NCBI RefSeq assembly: GCF_027922005.1
Contig: NZ_BSEV01000018.1
Location: 1-64,000 of the forward strand
DNA: 64,000 nucleotides
Reading direction: 5' to 3'
Source of the DNA: Streptosporangium carneum
GTDB taxonomy: Bacteria; Actinomycetota; Actinomycetes; Streptosporangiales; Streptosporangiaceae
Shown: in pieces, positions 8,738 through 21,000 of the stretch
Layout: the number at the start of each line of letters is the position of its first letter
How positions within the stretch are numbered: position 1 is the stretch's first letter
Program-made: the position numbers and the translations under genes
The notes under the pieces: model-generated
Told to the model about the DNA's origin: nothing
What the model saw: the letters and a program-made list of their open reading frames with translations, nothing else
Database searches by the model: none

Positions 8738-8832
8738 TTTTTCACGACCTGCCAAGGTTTGTAAAGGTCTTGTCCATTGTGATCTGGTTCACATGCAATT
8801 GCCCCTTGACGTAGGGGTGGGCGAAGTAGAAC

Positions 8833-8851
8833 CTAGGTAAGGCTTACCTAA
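8833..8851 (+). promoter_or_regulatory. Iron box of the siderophore assembly operon
   Basis: CTAGGTAAGGCTTACCTAA matches the DtxR/IdeR consensus. A TTGACG -35 at 8806-8811 places the expected -10 at the left edge of the box. It lies about 90 bp upstream of the ornithine monooxygenase and probably controls the run of genes to 31872. Confidence 0.88.
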
Positions 8852-8938
8852 CTAACAACGGTAAGTTTTTCAGTCAGACCTTCACGCAAGCCCCTTTTCG
8901 AAGGGCGCTCAACCATGCCCGCAGACACGAGGAGCGGA

Positions 8939-10285
8939 ATGTCGACATCCCCCGCGCAGGGATCCTCAGCGCGATCCCCGCGGCCCCTCGACCTGGTCGG
9001 AGTCGGCTTCGGACCGGCCAACCTCGCGCTGGCCGTGGCGTTGCGGGAGCACAACGCGACGGGGCTCGCGATCGAGGCGGCCTTCGTCGAGCGCCAGCAG
9101 AGGTTCGGCTGGCACAGGGGGATGCTCCTCGAGGGGACGACACTGCAGGTCTCCTTCCTCAAGGACCTCGTCACCATGCGCAACCCGGCCAGTGAGTACG
9201 GGTTCCTGTTCTACCTGCAGGCCAAGGGCAGGCTGGCCGACTTCATCAACCACAAGACGCTGTTCCCCACGCGGGTGGAGTTCCACGACTACCTGGAGTG
9301 GGTCGCCGCGCTCTTCGAGCACCAGGTCGCCTACGGCACCGCGGTGCACGGCGCCAGGCCGGTGCGGGACGCGCACGGCCAGGCGGGGCAGGTCGAGGTC
9401 CTCGGCGCCGACGGCGACGTGCTGGGCCGGGCCCGCAACCTCGTCCTCGGCGTCGGCCTGCGACCGTGGCTGCCCGAGGGCGTGCACGCCTCGGAACGGG
9501 TCTGGCACAACGCCGACCTGCTGACGCGGCTGGGCGCGCTGCCCCCGCTCACCCGGCGGCGCTTCGTCGTCGTCGGCGCGGGTCAGAGCGCCGCCGAGGT
9601 GGTCGACCACCTGCACAGGACCTACCCGCAGGCGGAGGTCTGCGCCGTCTTCACCCGCTACGGCTACAGCCCCGCCGACGACAGCCCCTTCGTCAACCAG
9701 ATCTTCGACCCGGACGCCGTGGACGAGTTCCGCGCCGCGCCGGAGCACGTCCGGCAGGCCCTGCTCGACTACCACGGCAACACCAACTACTCGGTGGTCG
9801 ACCTCGAGCTCATCGAGGAGCTCTACCGGCGCGCCTACCAGGAGAAGGTCGCGGGCAGGCAGCGGCTGCGCATCCTCAACGTCTCCCGCGTCGCGGGCGT
9901 CGACCGGGTCACCGACGGCGTGCGCGTGCACGTCGACCACCTGCCGACCGGACAGCAGACCGTCCTCGACTGCGACGCCGTCGTCTTCGCCACCGGCTAC
10001 CGCCCCGCCGACCCCCTGAGCCTGCTGGGCGAGCTGGCCGAGCACTGCCGCGTCGACGGGCAGGGACGCCTGCAGGTCGGCGCCGACTACCGCGTGCTCA
10101 CCGACCCGTCCGTCACGGCCGGGATCTACCTCCAGGGCGGCACCGAGTACGCCCACGGCCTGTCGTCCTCGCTGCTGTCCAACGTGGCCGTCCGCGCGGG
10201 AGACATCGTCCGCTCGATCGCGGAGGACAAGCGGGCGAACGGCCGCTCCGGCGTGGACTCCGAGTCCGTGCCCGCCCTGAACTGA
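8939..10285 (+). CDS. L-ornithine N5-monooxygenase
   Basis: This 448-aa SidA/PvdA/IucD-family flavoenzyme hydroxylates the side-chain amine of free ornithine (less likely lysine) for hydroxamate formation. It shows the FAD motif GVGFGPANLALA, the NADPH motif VVGAGQSAAEV, the substrate-side NTNYSVVD motif and the C-terminal ATGYRP. I favour ATG 8939 because GAGGAG lies just upstream; an in-frame ATG at 8915 adds eight residues. It is the first gene of the iron-regulated assembly operon. Ornithine is supported by the last NRPS adenylation domain, whose pocket reads like a known hydroxyornithine code. Confidence 0.92.
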   Translation: MSTSPAQGSSARSPRPLDLVGVGFGPANLALAVALREHNATGLAIEAAFVERQQRFGWHRGMLLEGTTLQVSFLKDLVTMRNPASEYGFLFYLQAKGRLADFINHKTLFPTRVEFHDYLEWVAALFEHQVAYGTAVHGARPVRDAHGQAGQVEVLGADGDVLGRARNLVLGVGLRPWLPEGVHASERVWHNADLLTRLGALPPLTRRRFVVVGAGQSAAEVVDHLHRTYPQAEVCAVFTRYGYSPADDSPFVNQIFDPDAVDEFRAAPEHVRQALLDYHGNTNYSVVDLELIEELYRRAYQEKVAGRQRLRILNVSRVAGVDRVTDGVRVHVDHLPTGQQTVLDCDAVVFATGYRPADPLSLLGELAEHCRVDGQGRLQVGADYRVLTDPSVTAGIYLQGGTEYAHGLSSSLLSNVAVRAGDIVRSIAEDKRANGRSGVDSESVPALN

Positions 10286-10329
10286 CCACCCATCCCCTCA
10301 CCACCGAGCGAGAAAGCAACGGTCGTTCC

Positions 10330-10569
10330 ATGTCGCTGACCCATGAGCGCGTCCGAGGGGACGTAGCCGACGTCCTCTCCGAACCCCCGGCGGAGATCTC
10401 CGACGACGAGAACCTGCTGGATCGCGGCCTTGACTCGATCCGCGTGATGAGCCTCGTCGAGCGCTGGCGGGCCGCCGGCGTCCACACCACCTTCATCGAG
10501 CTCGCCGAGCACCCCACGGTCGCCGCCTGGTGGCAGCTGATCAGCGACCGCATGGAGGAGAACCGGTGA
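10330..10569 (+). CDS. Stand-alone aryl carrier protein
   Basis: This 79-aa carrier protein resembles the aryl carrier domain of EntB. The phosphopantetheine site is NLLDRGLDSIRVMSL, and the end has the EntB-like pattern with HPTVAAWWQLIS. It would hold an aryl acid, probably 2,3-dihydroxybenzoate, as a thioester for the first condensation domain. Free-standing aryl carriers are less common than the EntB fusion with isochorismatase, and no isochorismatase or aryl-AMP ligase is nearby. Its stop overlaps the GTG of the halogenase, so carrier and halogenase are translationally coupled. That fits chlorination of a carrier-bound aryl group. Confidence 0.85.
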   Translation: MSLTHERVRGDVADVLSEPPAEISDDENLLDRGLDSIRVMSLVERWRAAGVHTTFIELAEHPTVAAWWQLISDRMEENR

Positions 10570-12026
10570 GCGTCAAACACAGCGCCGACGTCGTGGTCGT
10601 GGGCGGCGGGCCCGCCGGATCCACCGCCGCGGCCCTGGTCGCCCGCCGCGGCCACCGCGTCATCCTGCTGGAGAAGGAGACCTTCCCCCGCTACCAGATC
10701 GGCGAGTCGCTGCTCCCGGCGACCGTGCACGGCATCTGCAACCTGCTCGGCGTGACCGAGGAGATCGAGAAGGCCGGGTTCACGGTCAAGCGCGGCGGCA
10801 GCTTCCGGTGGGGGACCAACCCCGAGCCGTGGAACTTCCTGTTCGCCATCTCTCCCGAGCTGACCGGCCCGACGTCGTTCGCCTACCAGGTCGAGCGGAT
10901 GAAGTTCGACGACATCCTGCTGAAGAACGCGGCCAGGCAGGGCGTCGACGTCCGCGAGAACGCCACCGTCGTCGACGTCACGACCTCCGGCGACCGCGTC
11001 ACCGGCGTGCGCTACACCGACGCGGAGGGAACCGAGCACACCGTCGAGGCGCGCTGGGTCGTCGACGGCTCGGGCAACCGCAGCCGCATCTGGAAGGGCG
11101 TCGGCGGGGAGCGGCACTACTCGGAGTTCTTCCAGAACATCGCGCTCTTCGGCTACTTCGAGGGCGGCAAGCGCCTTCCCGGCCCCGACGCGGGCAACAT
11201 CCTGTGCGCGGCCTTCGACGAGGGCTGGATCTGGTACATCCCGCTCAGCGAGACCCTCACCAGCGTCGGCGCCGTCATCAGCCGCGAGCACGCGGCCAGG
11301 CTCCAGGGCGACCAGGAGAAGGCGCTGCTCGGCCTCATCGACCGCTGCGCGATCGTGAAGGACTTCCTGTCCGAGGCGAGTAGGGTCACCGAGGGCGTCT
11401 ACGGCGAGATCCGCACCCGCAAGGACTACTCCTACTCCAACAGCGGCTTCTGGCGCCCCGGCATGGCGCTGGTCGGCGACGCCGCGTGCTTCATCGACCC
11501 GGTGTTCTCCACCGGCGTGCACCTGGCCACCTACGCCGGGCTGCTCGTCGCGCGGTCGATCAACAGCGTCCTGGCGGGAGAGCTCGCCGAGGAGCGCGCC
11601 TTCGGCGAGTTCGAAGGCCGCTACCGCCGCGAGTACGCCGTCTTCTACGAGTTCCTGTCCGCGTTCTACGACATGCAGAGCAGCGAGGACAACTACTTCT
11701 GGAAGGCGCGCAAGGTCACCGGCATGCAGGCCACCGACCTGGAGGCCTTCACCACGCTCGTCGGCGGCGTGCACTCCCGCGAGCTGGCCCTGTCCTCGCG
11801 CAACCTCGCGGAGGCGGTCGAGCGCACCGGGACCATGCAGACCGAGTCGGGCGAGCGCATGTTCCACCTGTTCGGCACCCCCGTCGTCACCGACGTGATG
11901 CAGGAGATGAACCAGATCCAGGCCAGGGGAGTGCTCGGCGAGCAGACGCCGGAGGCCCCGTTGCTGCCCGGCGGGCTCGTGCCCGCGCGTGACGGCCTCG
12001 GCTGGGCCGAGTTCAGCGGCGCCTAG
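10566..12026 (+). CDS. Flavin-dependent halogenase
   Basis: This 486-aa FADH2-dependent halogenase has the FAD motif GGGPAGSTAA near residue 13, the family hallmark WxWxIP as WIWYIP (221-226), the halogenase-type segment DPVFSTGVHLA, and a lysine (K75, in FTVKRGGSF) where the catalytic lysine of PrnA-like enzymes is expected. The GTG start at 10566 overlaps the aryl carrier stop; a longer frame from 10530 runs inside the carrier gene. It resembles halogenases acting on carrier-bound aromatics (PltA/CmlS-like) more than free-tryptophan enzymes. By position, the likely substrate is the carrier-bound dihydroxybenzoyl group. A pure hydroxylase is a weaker alternative. Confidence 0.82.
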   Translation: MSVKHSADVVVVGGGPAGSTAAALVARRGHRVILLEKETFPRYQIGESLLPATVHGICNLLGVTEEIEKAGFTVKRGGSFRWGTNPEPWNFLFAISPELTGPTSFAYQVERMKFDDILLKNAARQGVDVRENATVVDVTTSGDRVTGVRYTDAEGTEHTVEARWVVDGSGNRSRIWKGVGGERHYSEFFQNIALFGYFEGGKRLPGPDAGNILCAAFDEGWIWYIPLSETLTSVGAVISREHAARLQGDQEKALLGLIDRCAIVKDFLSEASRVTEGVYGEIRTRKDYSYSNSGFWRPGMALVGDAACFIDPVFSTGVHLATYAGLLVARSINSVLAGELAEERAFGEFEGRYRREYAVFYEFLSAFYDMQSSEDNYFWKARKVTGMQATDLEAFTTLVGGVHSRELALSSRNLAEAVERTGTMQTESGERMFHLFGTPVVTDVMQEMNQIQARGVLGEQTPEAPLLPGGLVPARDGLGWAEFSGA

Positions 12027-12064
12027 GCCGCCCCGAAAGACAAGATCCGAGAAAGAGGTTCCCC

Positions 12065-15000
12065 TTGCCCGCGGACGTGCTCGCGCTGACCGGTGCCCAG
12101 CTGGGCGTGTGGTACGCCCAGCGCCTCGACCCCGCCGACCCGAGCTTCAACGTCGGCCAGTACGTCGAGCTGTGCGGCCCCCTCGACCTCGAACTGTTCG
12201 GCAGGGCCGTGCGGATCGGGATCGGCGAGGCGCAGGCCCTGAACGTGCGGATCGTGGACGGCCCCGACGGTCCGTGGCAGGTGCTCGGCGAGGGGCCCGC
12301 GTGGACCCTCGACGTCGTCCGCAGCGACCCGCAGGACGCGCTCCGCGCCATGAGGGAGGACCTCGCCACCCCGGTCGACGTCCTGCGAGGACCGCTGTTC
12401 GCCCAGGTCCTGTACGAGGTGGGGCACCAGCGCTACCTCTGGTACCAGCGCTTCCACCACATCGTCATGGACGGCTACAGCTTCACCCTCCTGGCCGGAC
12501 GGATCGCCCAGGTCTACACGGCGCTCGTCGCGGGCAGGCCGTACGGGGACAGCCCGTTCGGCCCGCTGTCGGCGATCCTCGGCCAGGAGGCGGAGTACCG
12601 GGCCTCGGGCAGACGGGAGGAGGACCGCGCCTGGTGGCGCGCCAGGTTCGCCGACCGGCCCGAGGTCCCGGAGACGACCTCGGGCCCGCAGACGTACGGC
12701 TTCCTGCGCGAACGGGCGGAGATCCCCGGGCAGGCCCTGCTCGGGGTCGCCAGGGCGACAGGCGGGACGTGGGCGGACGTGGTGGCCGCCGTCACCGCCG
12801 CCTACACCCACCGGATGACCGGCGTCGCCGACGTCGTCCTCGGCATGCCGTTCGCGGGACGGCTCGGCGCGGGGACGATGCGCGTGCCCGGCATGGCCGT
12901 CAACGTCCTGCCGATCAGGCTCGCGCCCGCGACCGCGCCGACGCTCACCGCCCTCACCCGCCAGGCGGCGGCCGAGATCGCCGCGGCCCGCTCCCACCAG
13001 CACTACCGGGGCGAGGACCTGCAGCGCGACCTCGACCTGGTCGGCTCGGGGCGCAAACTGTACGGCCCCTCGGTCAACGTCAAGGCCTTCGACTACGCCC
13101 TCTCCTTCGCCGGAATCGACGGCGTCGCCCGCAACCTCGCCGCGGGCCCCGTCGACGACCTGGAGTTCTCCTTCTACAAGACCCCAGAGGACGTGCTGGT
13201 CCTCGAACTGGACGGCAACGCGGGCAGGTGCGCCGAGGAGGACCTCCAGGCCCACCTCCGGCGTTTCCTCGCCTTCGCCGCCGCGCTCGCCGACGCGCCG
13301 GACACGCCCGTCGCGAACGTTCCGCTGATCACGCCACAGGAGCGTCGCCTCGTCCTGGGCGGCTGGAACGCGACCGGGACGCCCGTCACCCGGACGACCC
13401 TCGTCGAGGCGTTCCGCGCCCAGGCCCGCCGCACACCCGACGCCGTCGCCGTGCGGGACCGCGCCGACGCCTCCCCGGCGGGCCTCACCTTCGCCGAGCT
13501 GGACGCCCGGTCCGACCGCCTCGCCGGGCTGCTCGTCGACCGCGGCGCGACGCCGGAGCGGATCGTCGCCCTCGAACTGCCGCGCGGCGCCGGCATGGTC
13601 GTCGCCCAGCTCGCCGCGCTCAAGTCAGGCGCGGCCCACCTCGTGCTCCCCGCGGACCTGCCCGCCGAGCGGCGGGCCTTCCTGCTCGCCGACGCCGACC
13701 CGGTGCTCACGGTCACCCCGGACACCCTCGCGGAGGCCTCGGCCCGCCCCGAAGGAGCGCCCGGCGTGACCGCGCTCCCCGGGTCGCTGGCCTACGTGCT
13801 CTACACCTCGGGGTCGACCGGGCAGCCGAAGGCGGTCGCCGTCACCCACGCCACCCTCGCCAACCTGTGGGAGCACCACAGGAGCACCCTGCACGGCGGG
13901 CCCCGCCGCAGGGTCGCGCACTCGTACGCGTTCTCGTTCGACTCCGCCTGGGGCCCGTTCCTGTGGATGGTCTCCGGACACGAGCTGGTCGTCTTCGACG
14001 AGCACGAGCGGCGTGACCCCGCCTCCTTCACCGGCGTCGACGTGATCGACGTCTCCCCGTCGTTCTGCCTGCAGCTGGCCGACGCCGACATGCTCGACAG
14101 GCCGGGACGCCCCGGCCTCGTGCTGCTCGGCGGCGAGGCCGTGCCCTCGGCACTGTGGCGGCGGCTGCGCGAGACCCCCGGCCTCCGCGCGCACAACCTG
14201 TACGGCCCCACCGAGTTCACCGTCGACGCCCTCTGGGCCTGGCTGGACGACAGCCAGGAGCCGATCGTGGGACGCCCGGTCGGCGGCGCGCGCGCGTACG
14301 TGCTCGACGCCGGGCTCGCCCCCGTGCCGCCGGGCGTGGCGGGGGAGCTGTACGTCGCGGGCGGCGGGCTGGCCCGCGGTTACCTGAACCGTCCCGGCCT
14401 GACCGCCGAACGCTTCGTCGCCGACCCGTTCAGGACCGGCGAGCGGATGTACCGCACCGGCGACCTGGCGCGCTGGCGGGCCGACGGCACGTTGGAGTTC
14501 CTCGGCCGCACCGACGACCAGGTCAAGATCCGCGGGCACCGGGTCGAGCTCGGCGAGGTCGAGGCCGCCCTGGCGGCCACGCCGGGAGTCACCCAGGCCG
14601 TGGCGGCCGTGCGGGGCGGCCTGCTGGTCGGCTACGTCGTCGGCGAGGGCCTCGACTCCGCCCGGGTGCGAGGCGTCCTGGCGGCGCGGCTGCCCGGATA
14701 CATGGTGCCCGCCGCCGTCGTCGTGCTCGGCGAGCTGCCGCTGACCGAGCACGGCAAGCTCGACCGGCGCGCCCTGCCCGCCCCCGAGTTCACCGCCACG
14801 GGCCGCCCGCCGCGCGACGCCGTCGAGGAGACGCTCTGCGGGATCTTCGCCGAGGTCCTCGGCCTCCCCGAGGTCGGGATCGACGACAACTTCTTCGAAC
14901 TGGGCGGCGACAGCATCACCTCCATCCAGGTCTGCGGACGCGCCAGGAAGGCGGGCGTCGCCGTGACGCCGCGGCAGGTCTTCGAGCTGAAGACCGTCGC

Positions 15001-18000
15001 GGGACTGGCCCCCGCCGCAGGGACCGTACGGCAGGCGCGGGCCGACGACGGCGTCGGGCTCGTCCCGGTCACGCCGATCGTCGCCTGGCTGCGCGACCTC
15101 GGCGGGGCGGCCTCCGCCTACAGCCACTCGGTCACCCTCGACGTGCCCGCCGACCTCGACGAGCGGCGGCTGCACGAGGCGGTGCAGACCCTGCTCGACC
15201 ACCACGACGCGCTCCGCGCCCGCCTCAACCCCGACTGGACCCTCGACGTCCGGCCCCGCGGCGCGGTCCGCGCCGCGGACGTCGTCGACGCGGGAGACGA
15301 CCTCGACCCCGCGGCGGGCCGGATGGTCGCCGTCACCCGGACGGGGGAGCGGCTCACGGTCACCGTCCACCACCTCGTCGTCGACGGCGTGTCCTGGCGG
15401 ATCCTGCTGCCCGACCTGCGCGCCGCCCTCGAGGGGCGTCCGCTCGAGCCGGTCGGCACCTCGCTGCGCACCTGGGCGACCACCGTGGCGGGCCTGGACG
15501 TGTCCGGCGAGCTGCCGTACTGGACCGGCGTGCTCGACCGCCCCGACCCGATCCTCGGCGCGCGCGTGCCGGGGCCGGGCGACACCGTCGGCACCGCCGT
15601 CCGGACCTCCGTCACGCTCCCGCCGGACCGCACCGCCGCCCTGCTCGCCGCCGCCGCGCGCTGCCGCGCGGGGATGGACGAGCTGCTGCTCGCCGCCCTG
15701 GCCCGCGCCGTCGGCAGGGACGAGCTGCTGGTGCAGACCGAGGGCCACGGCCGCGACCTGGTCGACGAACTCGACCTGTCGCGCACCGTCGGCTGGTTCA
15801 CCGTCGAGCACCCGGTCCGCGTCAGGCTCGGCGGCGCGGACACCCCGGCCGACGTGCTCAGGCGAGTGAAGGAGGCCGTCAGGGCGGTGCCGGGAGGCGG
15901 CCTCGGATACGGCGTCCTGCGCCATCTGCGCGGCCTGCTCGACGGGCTGCGGGGGCCGCAGATCCTGTTCAACTACCTCGGCCGTTTCGCCCAGGGAGAC
16001 GCCTTCACCGCGGCCGACGACCCGGAGATGGCCGCGCCGTACGCGCTGGAGGTCAACGCCTTCCTGCACGAGACGCCCGAGGGACCCTCGCTCGCCGTCC
16101 ACTGGTCCTCGCCGCGCGACGTGCTGGACCTGACGGACCTCCTCGAGCGCTGGGACGCCGCGCTGGCCGAGCTGTCCGAGACGGCCGACGCGCTCACCCC
16201 GTCCGACCTGCCGCTCGTCGAGCTCACCCAGCGGGAGGTCGACCGCCTGCCCGCGGGCACGGCCGACGTGCTGCCGCTGTCGCCGCTGCAGGAGGGCCTG
16301 CTCTTCCACGCCGGGTTCGACGAGTTCGACGTCTACACCTCCCTCACCCACCTCGACCTGACAGGCCCGGTCGACGGCCTGCGCGAGCGGATGCGGCGGC
16401 TGCTCGCCAGGCACGACAGCCTGCGCGCGGTGTTCCTGTCCGAGGGCTTCGACCGGCCCGTCCAGGTCATCCCGGCGCGGGCCGACCTGCCCTGGCGGGA
16501 GATCGACCTCACCGGCGAGCCGGAACGCCTCGAAGAGGTCGAGCGCGCGGAGCTGGCCCACCGCTTCGACGTCACCGGCTCGCCGCTGCTGCGCTGCCTG
16601 CTCGTCCGGCTCGCGCCCGGCCGCCACCGGCTGCTGCTGACCGCCCACCACCTCGTCGCGGACGGCTGGTCCACCCCGCTCATCGTGCGCGAGCTGGTCT
16701 CCGGCACGGCCGAGCCCGCTCCGCCGTACCGCGACTACCTGTCCTGGCTGGGGCGGCGGGACCGGGACGCCGACGTCGCGGCGTGGCGGGAGGCGCTGGC
16801 CGGGCTGACCGAGCCGACGCTGGTCGGCGGCGCCGAACCCGCGCGCGTCCCGGTGACGCCCAGGGACGTGCCCGTCGAACTGCCCGCCGCCGTCGGAGAC
16901 AGGCTCGGCGCGTTCGCCAGGAGGCACGGCCTCACCCTCAACACCGTCGTCCAGGGCGCGTGGGCGATCCTGCTCGGCCTGCTCACCGGGCGTGACGACG
17001 TCGCCTTCGGCGCGACCGTCTCCGGCCGCCCCGCCCACCTCGACGGCGTCGAGAACATGGTCGGCCTGTTCAGCAACACCGTCCCGGTGCGGGTGCGGCT
17101 GAACCCCCGCGAGTCCGCGCCCGCCGCGCTCGCCCGGATCCAGGCGGAGCAGGCCAGGCTGCTGGAGCACCAGTATCTCGGCCTGGCCGAGATCCAGGCC
17201 CTCGCCGGAGCCGGCACGCTCTTCGACACGCTGGTCGTCTTCGAGAACTACCCGGTCGGCCAGGGGCCCGCGGGCGGGGAGACGACGGTGACCGGCGCGG
17301 GCAACCGCGGCTACACCCACTACCCGATGACCCTGCTCGTGCTGCCCTCGGGCAATCCCGTGCTCGGCCCCGACGGCGGCGGACCCCGGTTCGTCCTGGA
17401 GTACCGGCCGGACGTGTTCGGCGAGGACGAGGCAGGGGCGGTCGCCGCCCGGTTCGTCCGCGTGCTCGAGCAGATCGCCGAGGGAGGCGCGGTCGGCGAG
17501 ATCGACGTGCTGCTGGAACGGGAGCAGGTCCTCGGCGACTGGATCGCGACCGGCGCGGAGATCCCCGAGGGGACCGTCGTCGACGTGTTCGAGGCGCAGG
17601 CCGCCGCCACGCCGGACGCGACCGCGGTGGTCTTCGGCGAGACCTCCCTCACCTACGACCAGCTGAACCGGCGCGCCAACCGGGTCGCCCACGCCCTCAC
17701 CGGCCTCGGCGCGGGCCCGGAGACGCTGGTGGCGCTCGCGCTGCCCCGATCCGCCGACCTCGTCGTGGCGCTGCTCGCCGTCCTCAAGACGGGCGCGGCG
17801 TACCTGCCGATCGACCTCGACTACCCCGAGGAACGGCGGCAGCTCATGCTCGCCGACGCCAGGCCCGTGCTCGTCCTCACCAAGCTCCCGGACGCCGACG
17901 GCGGCCCGGAGACCGACCCCGTCGTCACGCGGGATCCCCGGCAGCAGGCCGTCGTCATCTACACCTCCGGCTCGACGGGACGCCCGAAGGGCGTGCAGAT

Positions 18001-21000
18001 CGCGCACGAGGGCCTGACGAACCTCTACCGCGACCACCGCGACACCGTCTTCGCCCGGGCGGTCGAGGCGGCGGGCGGGCGGCGGCTGCGCGCCGCGCAC
18101 ACCGCCTCCTTCTCCTTCGACTCCTCCTGGGAGCAGCTGCTGTGGCTGCTGTGCGGCCACGAACTGCACGTCTTCGACGAGGAGACCAGGCGCGACGCGG
18201 AGGCGACCGTCGCCCTGGCGGCCGAACGGCGGATCGACACCCTCGACGTCACCCCGACCTTCGCCGAGCAGCTCGTCGACTGCGGCCTGCTCGAAGGGCC
18301 GCACCTGCCCGTGCTCGTGCTCCTCGGCGGCGAGGCCGTCCCCGACGCGCTGTGGCGCCGCTTCCGCGAGACGCCCGGCGTGATCACGCACAACTACTAC
18401 GGGCCGACGGAGGACACCGTCGACACGCTCGGCGCGGCCCTCGACGAGAGCCCGACCCCGGTCGTCGGGCGGCCCATCGCCAACACCCGCGTCTACGTGC
18501 TCGACCGCGGGCTGCGGCCCGTGCCCCCCGGCACCGCGGGCGAGCTGTACATCGCCGGAACCGGCCTGGCCCGCGGCTACCTGAACCGTCCCGGCCTGAC
18601 GGCCGAGCGGTTCACCGCCGACCCGTTCCAGCACGGCGAGCGGATGTACCGCACCGGCGACCTGGCCCGCTGGCGGGCCGACGGCACGCTGGAGTTCCTC
18701 GGCCGCACCGACGACCAGGTGAAGGTGCGCGGCTACCGGATCGAGCTCGGCGAGGTCGAGGCCGCGCTCACCGCGCAGCCGCACGTCTCCCGCGCCGCGG
18801 TGATCGTCAGGGACGACCGGCTCGTCGCCTACGTCGTGGCCGAGGGACCGGTCGACGCCGAGGCGCTCGGCCTGCCCTCGTACATGGTTCCCGCGGTCGT
18901 CACGCTCGACGCGCTGCCGATGAACGTCCACGGCAAGCTCGACCGCGCCGCCCTCCCCGCCCCGGGGACGGGCGGGACGGCGGGACGCGCCGCCCGGGAC
19001 GAGCGGGAGGAGATCGTCGCAGGCGTGCTGGCCGACCTGCTCGACGTGCCCGCCGTCGGCGTGGACGACGACTTCTTCGGCCTCGGCGGGCACTCGCTCC
19101 TCGCGGCCCGCGCCGTCAACCGCATCCGGCGCGCGCTCGGCGCGGAACTGGCGATCAGGGACCTGTTCGAGGCCAGGACCGTCGCCAGGCTGATGCCCAG
19201 GCTCGGCAGGACCGGGCGCGTGCCGCTCACCCGCGCCGAACGCCCGGAGCGGACGCCGCTGTCGGCCGCGCAACGGCGGCTGTGGTTCCTCCACCATCTG
19301 GAAGGCCCAAGCCCCGTCTACAACATCCCCTTCCGTCTCCACCTGGACGCCGGGACCGACGCCGCCGCGCTGCGCGCCGCCTGGCACGACGTCGCGGCCA
19401 GGCACGAGATCCTCCGCACCGCCTACCCCGACGTGGACGGCACGCCGTACCAGCGGATCCTCGACCAGGACCCGCCGCTCGTGACCGCGGGCAGCACCGG
19501 GGAGCGGCTCGCCGCCGACCTGGCGGAGGCCGAGGCCCACGGCTTCGACCTCCCCGCCGAACCGCCGCTGCGCGGGACGCTGTTCACCCTCGACGACGGC
19601 GGGCTCGTCCTGTCCGCCGTCTTCCACCACATCGCGAGCGACCAGTGGTCGGAGGGCGTGTTCCTGCGCGACCTGGCCACCGCCTACGACGCCAGGCTGT
19701 CCGGGCGTCCGCCGCTCTGGGAGGAGCCCCCGCTCCAGTACGCCGACTACACGCTCTGGCAGCAGGCCGTTCCGACCGAGGAGGCCGAGCGTCACTGGCG
19801 GGACGCGCTGGCCGGGATCCCCGACGAGCTGGCGCTGCCGTACGACCGGCCCAGGCCGCACACCCCCACCCACCGGGGCGGCACCGTCAGGCGCGAGCTT
19901 CCCGAGGACGTCCACCTGGGGATCGCGGCGCTCGCCAGGCGGGCCGGCGTCACGCCCTTCATGGTCCTGCAGGCCGCCGTCGCCCTCCTGCTCGGCAGGC
20001 TCGGCGGCGGAACCGACATCCCGCTCGGCGTCCCCGTCGCGGGCCGCCAGGACGAAGCCCTCGACGACGTCATGGGCCTGTTCGTCAACACGCTCGTGTT
20101 GCGCGCCGACCTGTCGGGGAACCCGTCCTTCGGCACGTTGCTCGAGCGCGTCAGGGAGACCGAGCTGGCCGCGCTCGCCCACCAGGAGCTGCCGTTCGAG
20201 CGGCTCGTCGACATCGTCGCCCCTGCCCGTTCGCTCGCCAGGCACCCGCTGTTCCAGGTCATGACCCAGTACCACCGGGCCGCGGCCGCCCACGGCCTCG
20301 GCGAGCTCGAACCGGACACCAGCGTCCACGCGCGCTTCGACCTCGCCTTCAACGCCGTCGACGACGGAGACCGCACCCACCTGTCGGTGATCTACGCCCG
20401 CGACCTGTTCGACGACGCCACGGCGGGCCTGCTCGCCGAGCGCCTCGTCCACGTGCTGCGCCAGGTCCTCGCGGACCCCGAGCTGACGGCCGGGGCCGTG
20501 GACGTGCTGTCCCCCGCGGAACGCGAGCTCCTCACCGGCACGTGGAACGCGACCGGTCACGAGGTGGCGGCGGGCACGCTCAGCCGTCTCATCGGGGCGC
20601 GGGCCCGGCGCACCCCCGACGCCCCCGCCGTCGTCGCCCCGGGCTCCGACGGCCTGACATGGACCGAGCTGACGTACGCGGAGCTGGAACGGCGGGCCGA
20701 CCGGCTCGCCTGGACGCTGGCGGAGGACGGAGCGGGCCCGGAGACGATCGTCGCGATCTCCGCGCCCCGGTCGGCGGAGCTGATGGTCGCCCTGCTGGCC
20801 GTGCTCAAGACGGGCGCGGCGTACCTGCCGATCGACCCCGACCATCCGGCCGAGCGGCGTGAGCTCATGCTCGCCGACGCCCGCCCGGTCCGCCTCCTGT
20901 CCGCCGAGGACGTCAGCCGGGTCGTCAGCGGGGCAGGCGACGACCGGCCCTTCCCCGACGCCTCGGCGCCGGGTCACCCCGCGTACGTCATCTACACCTC

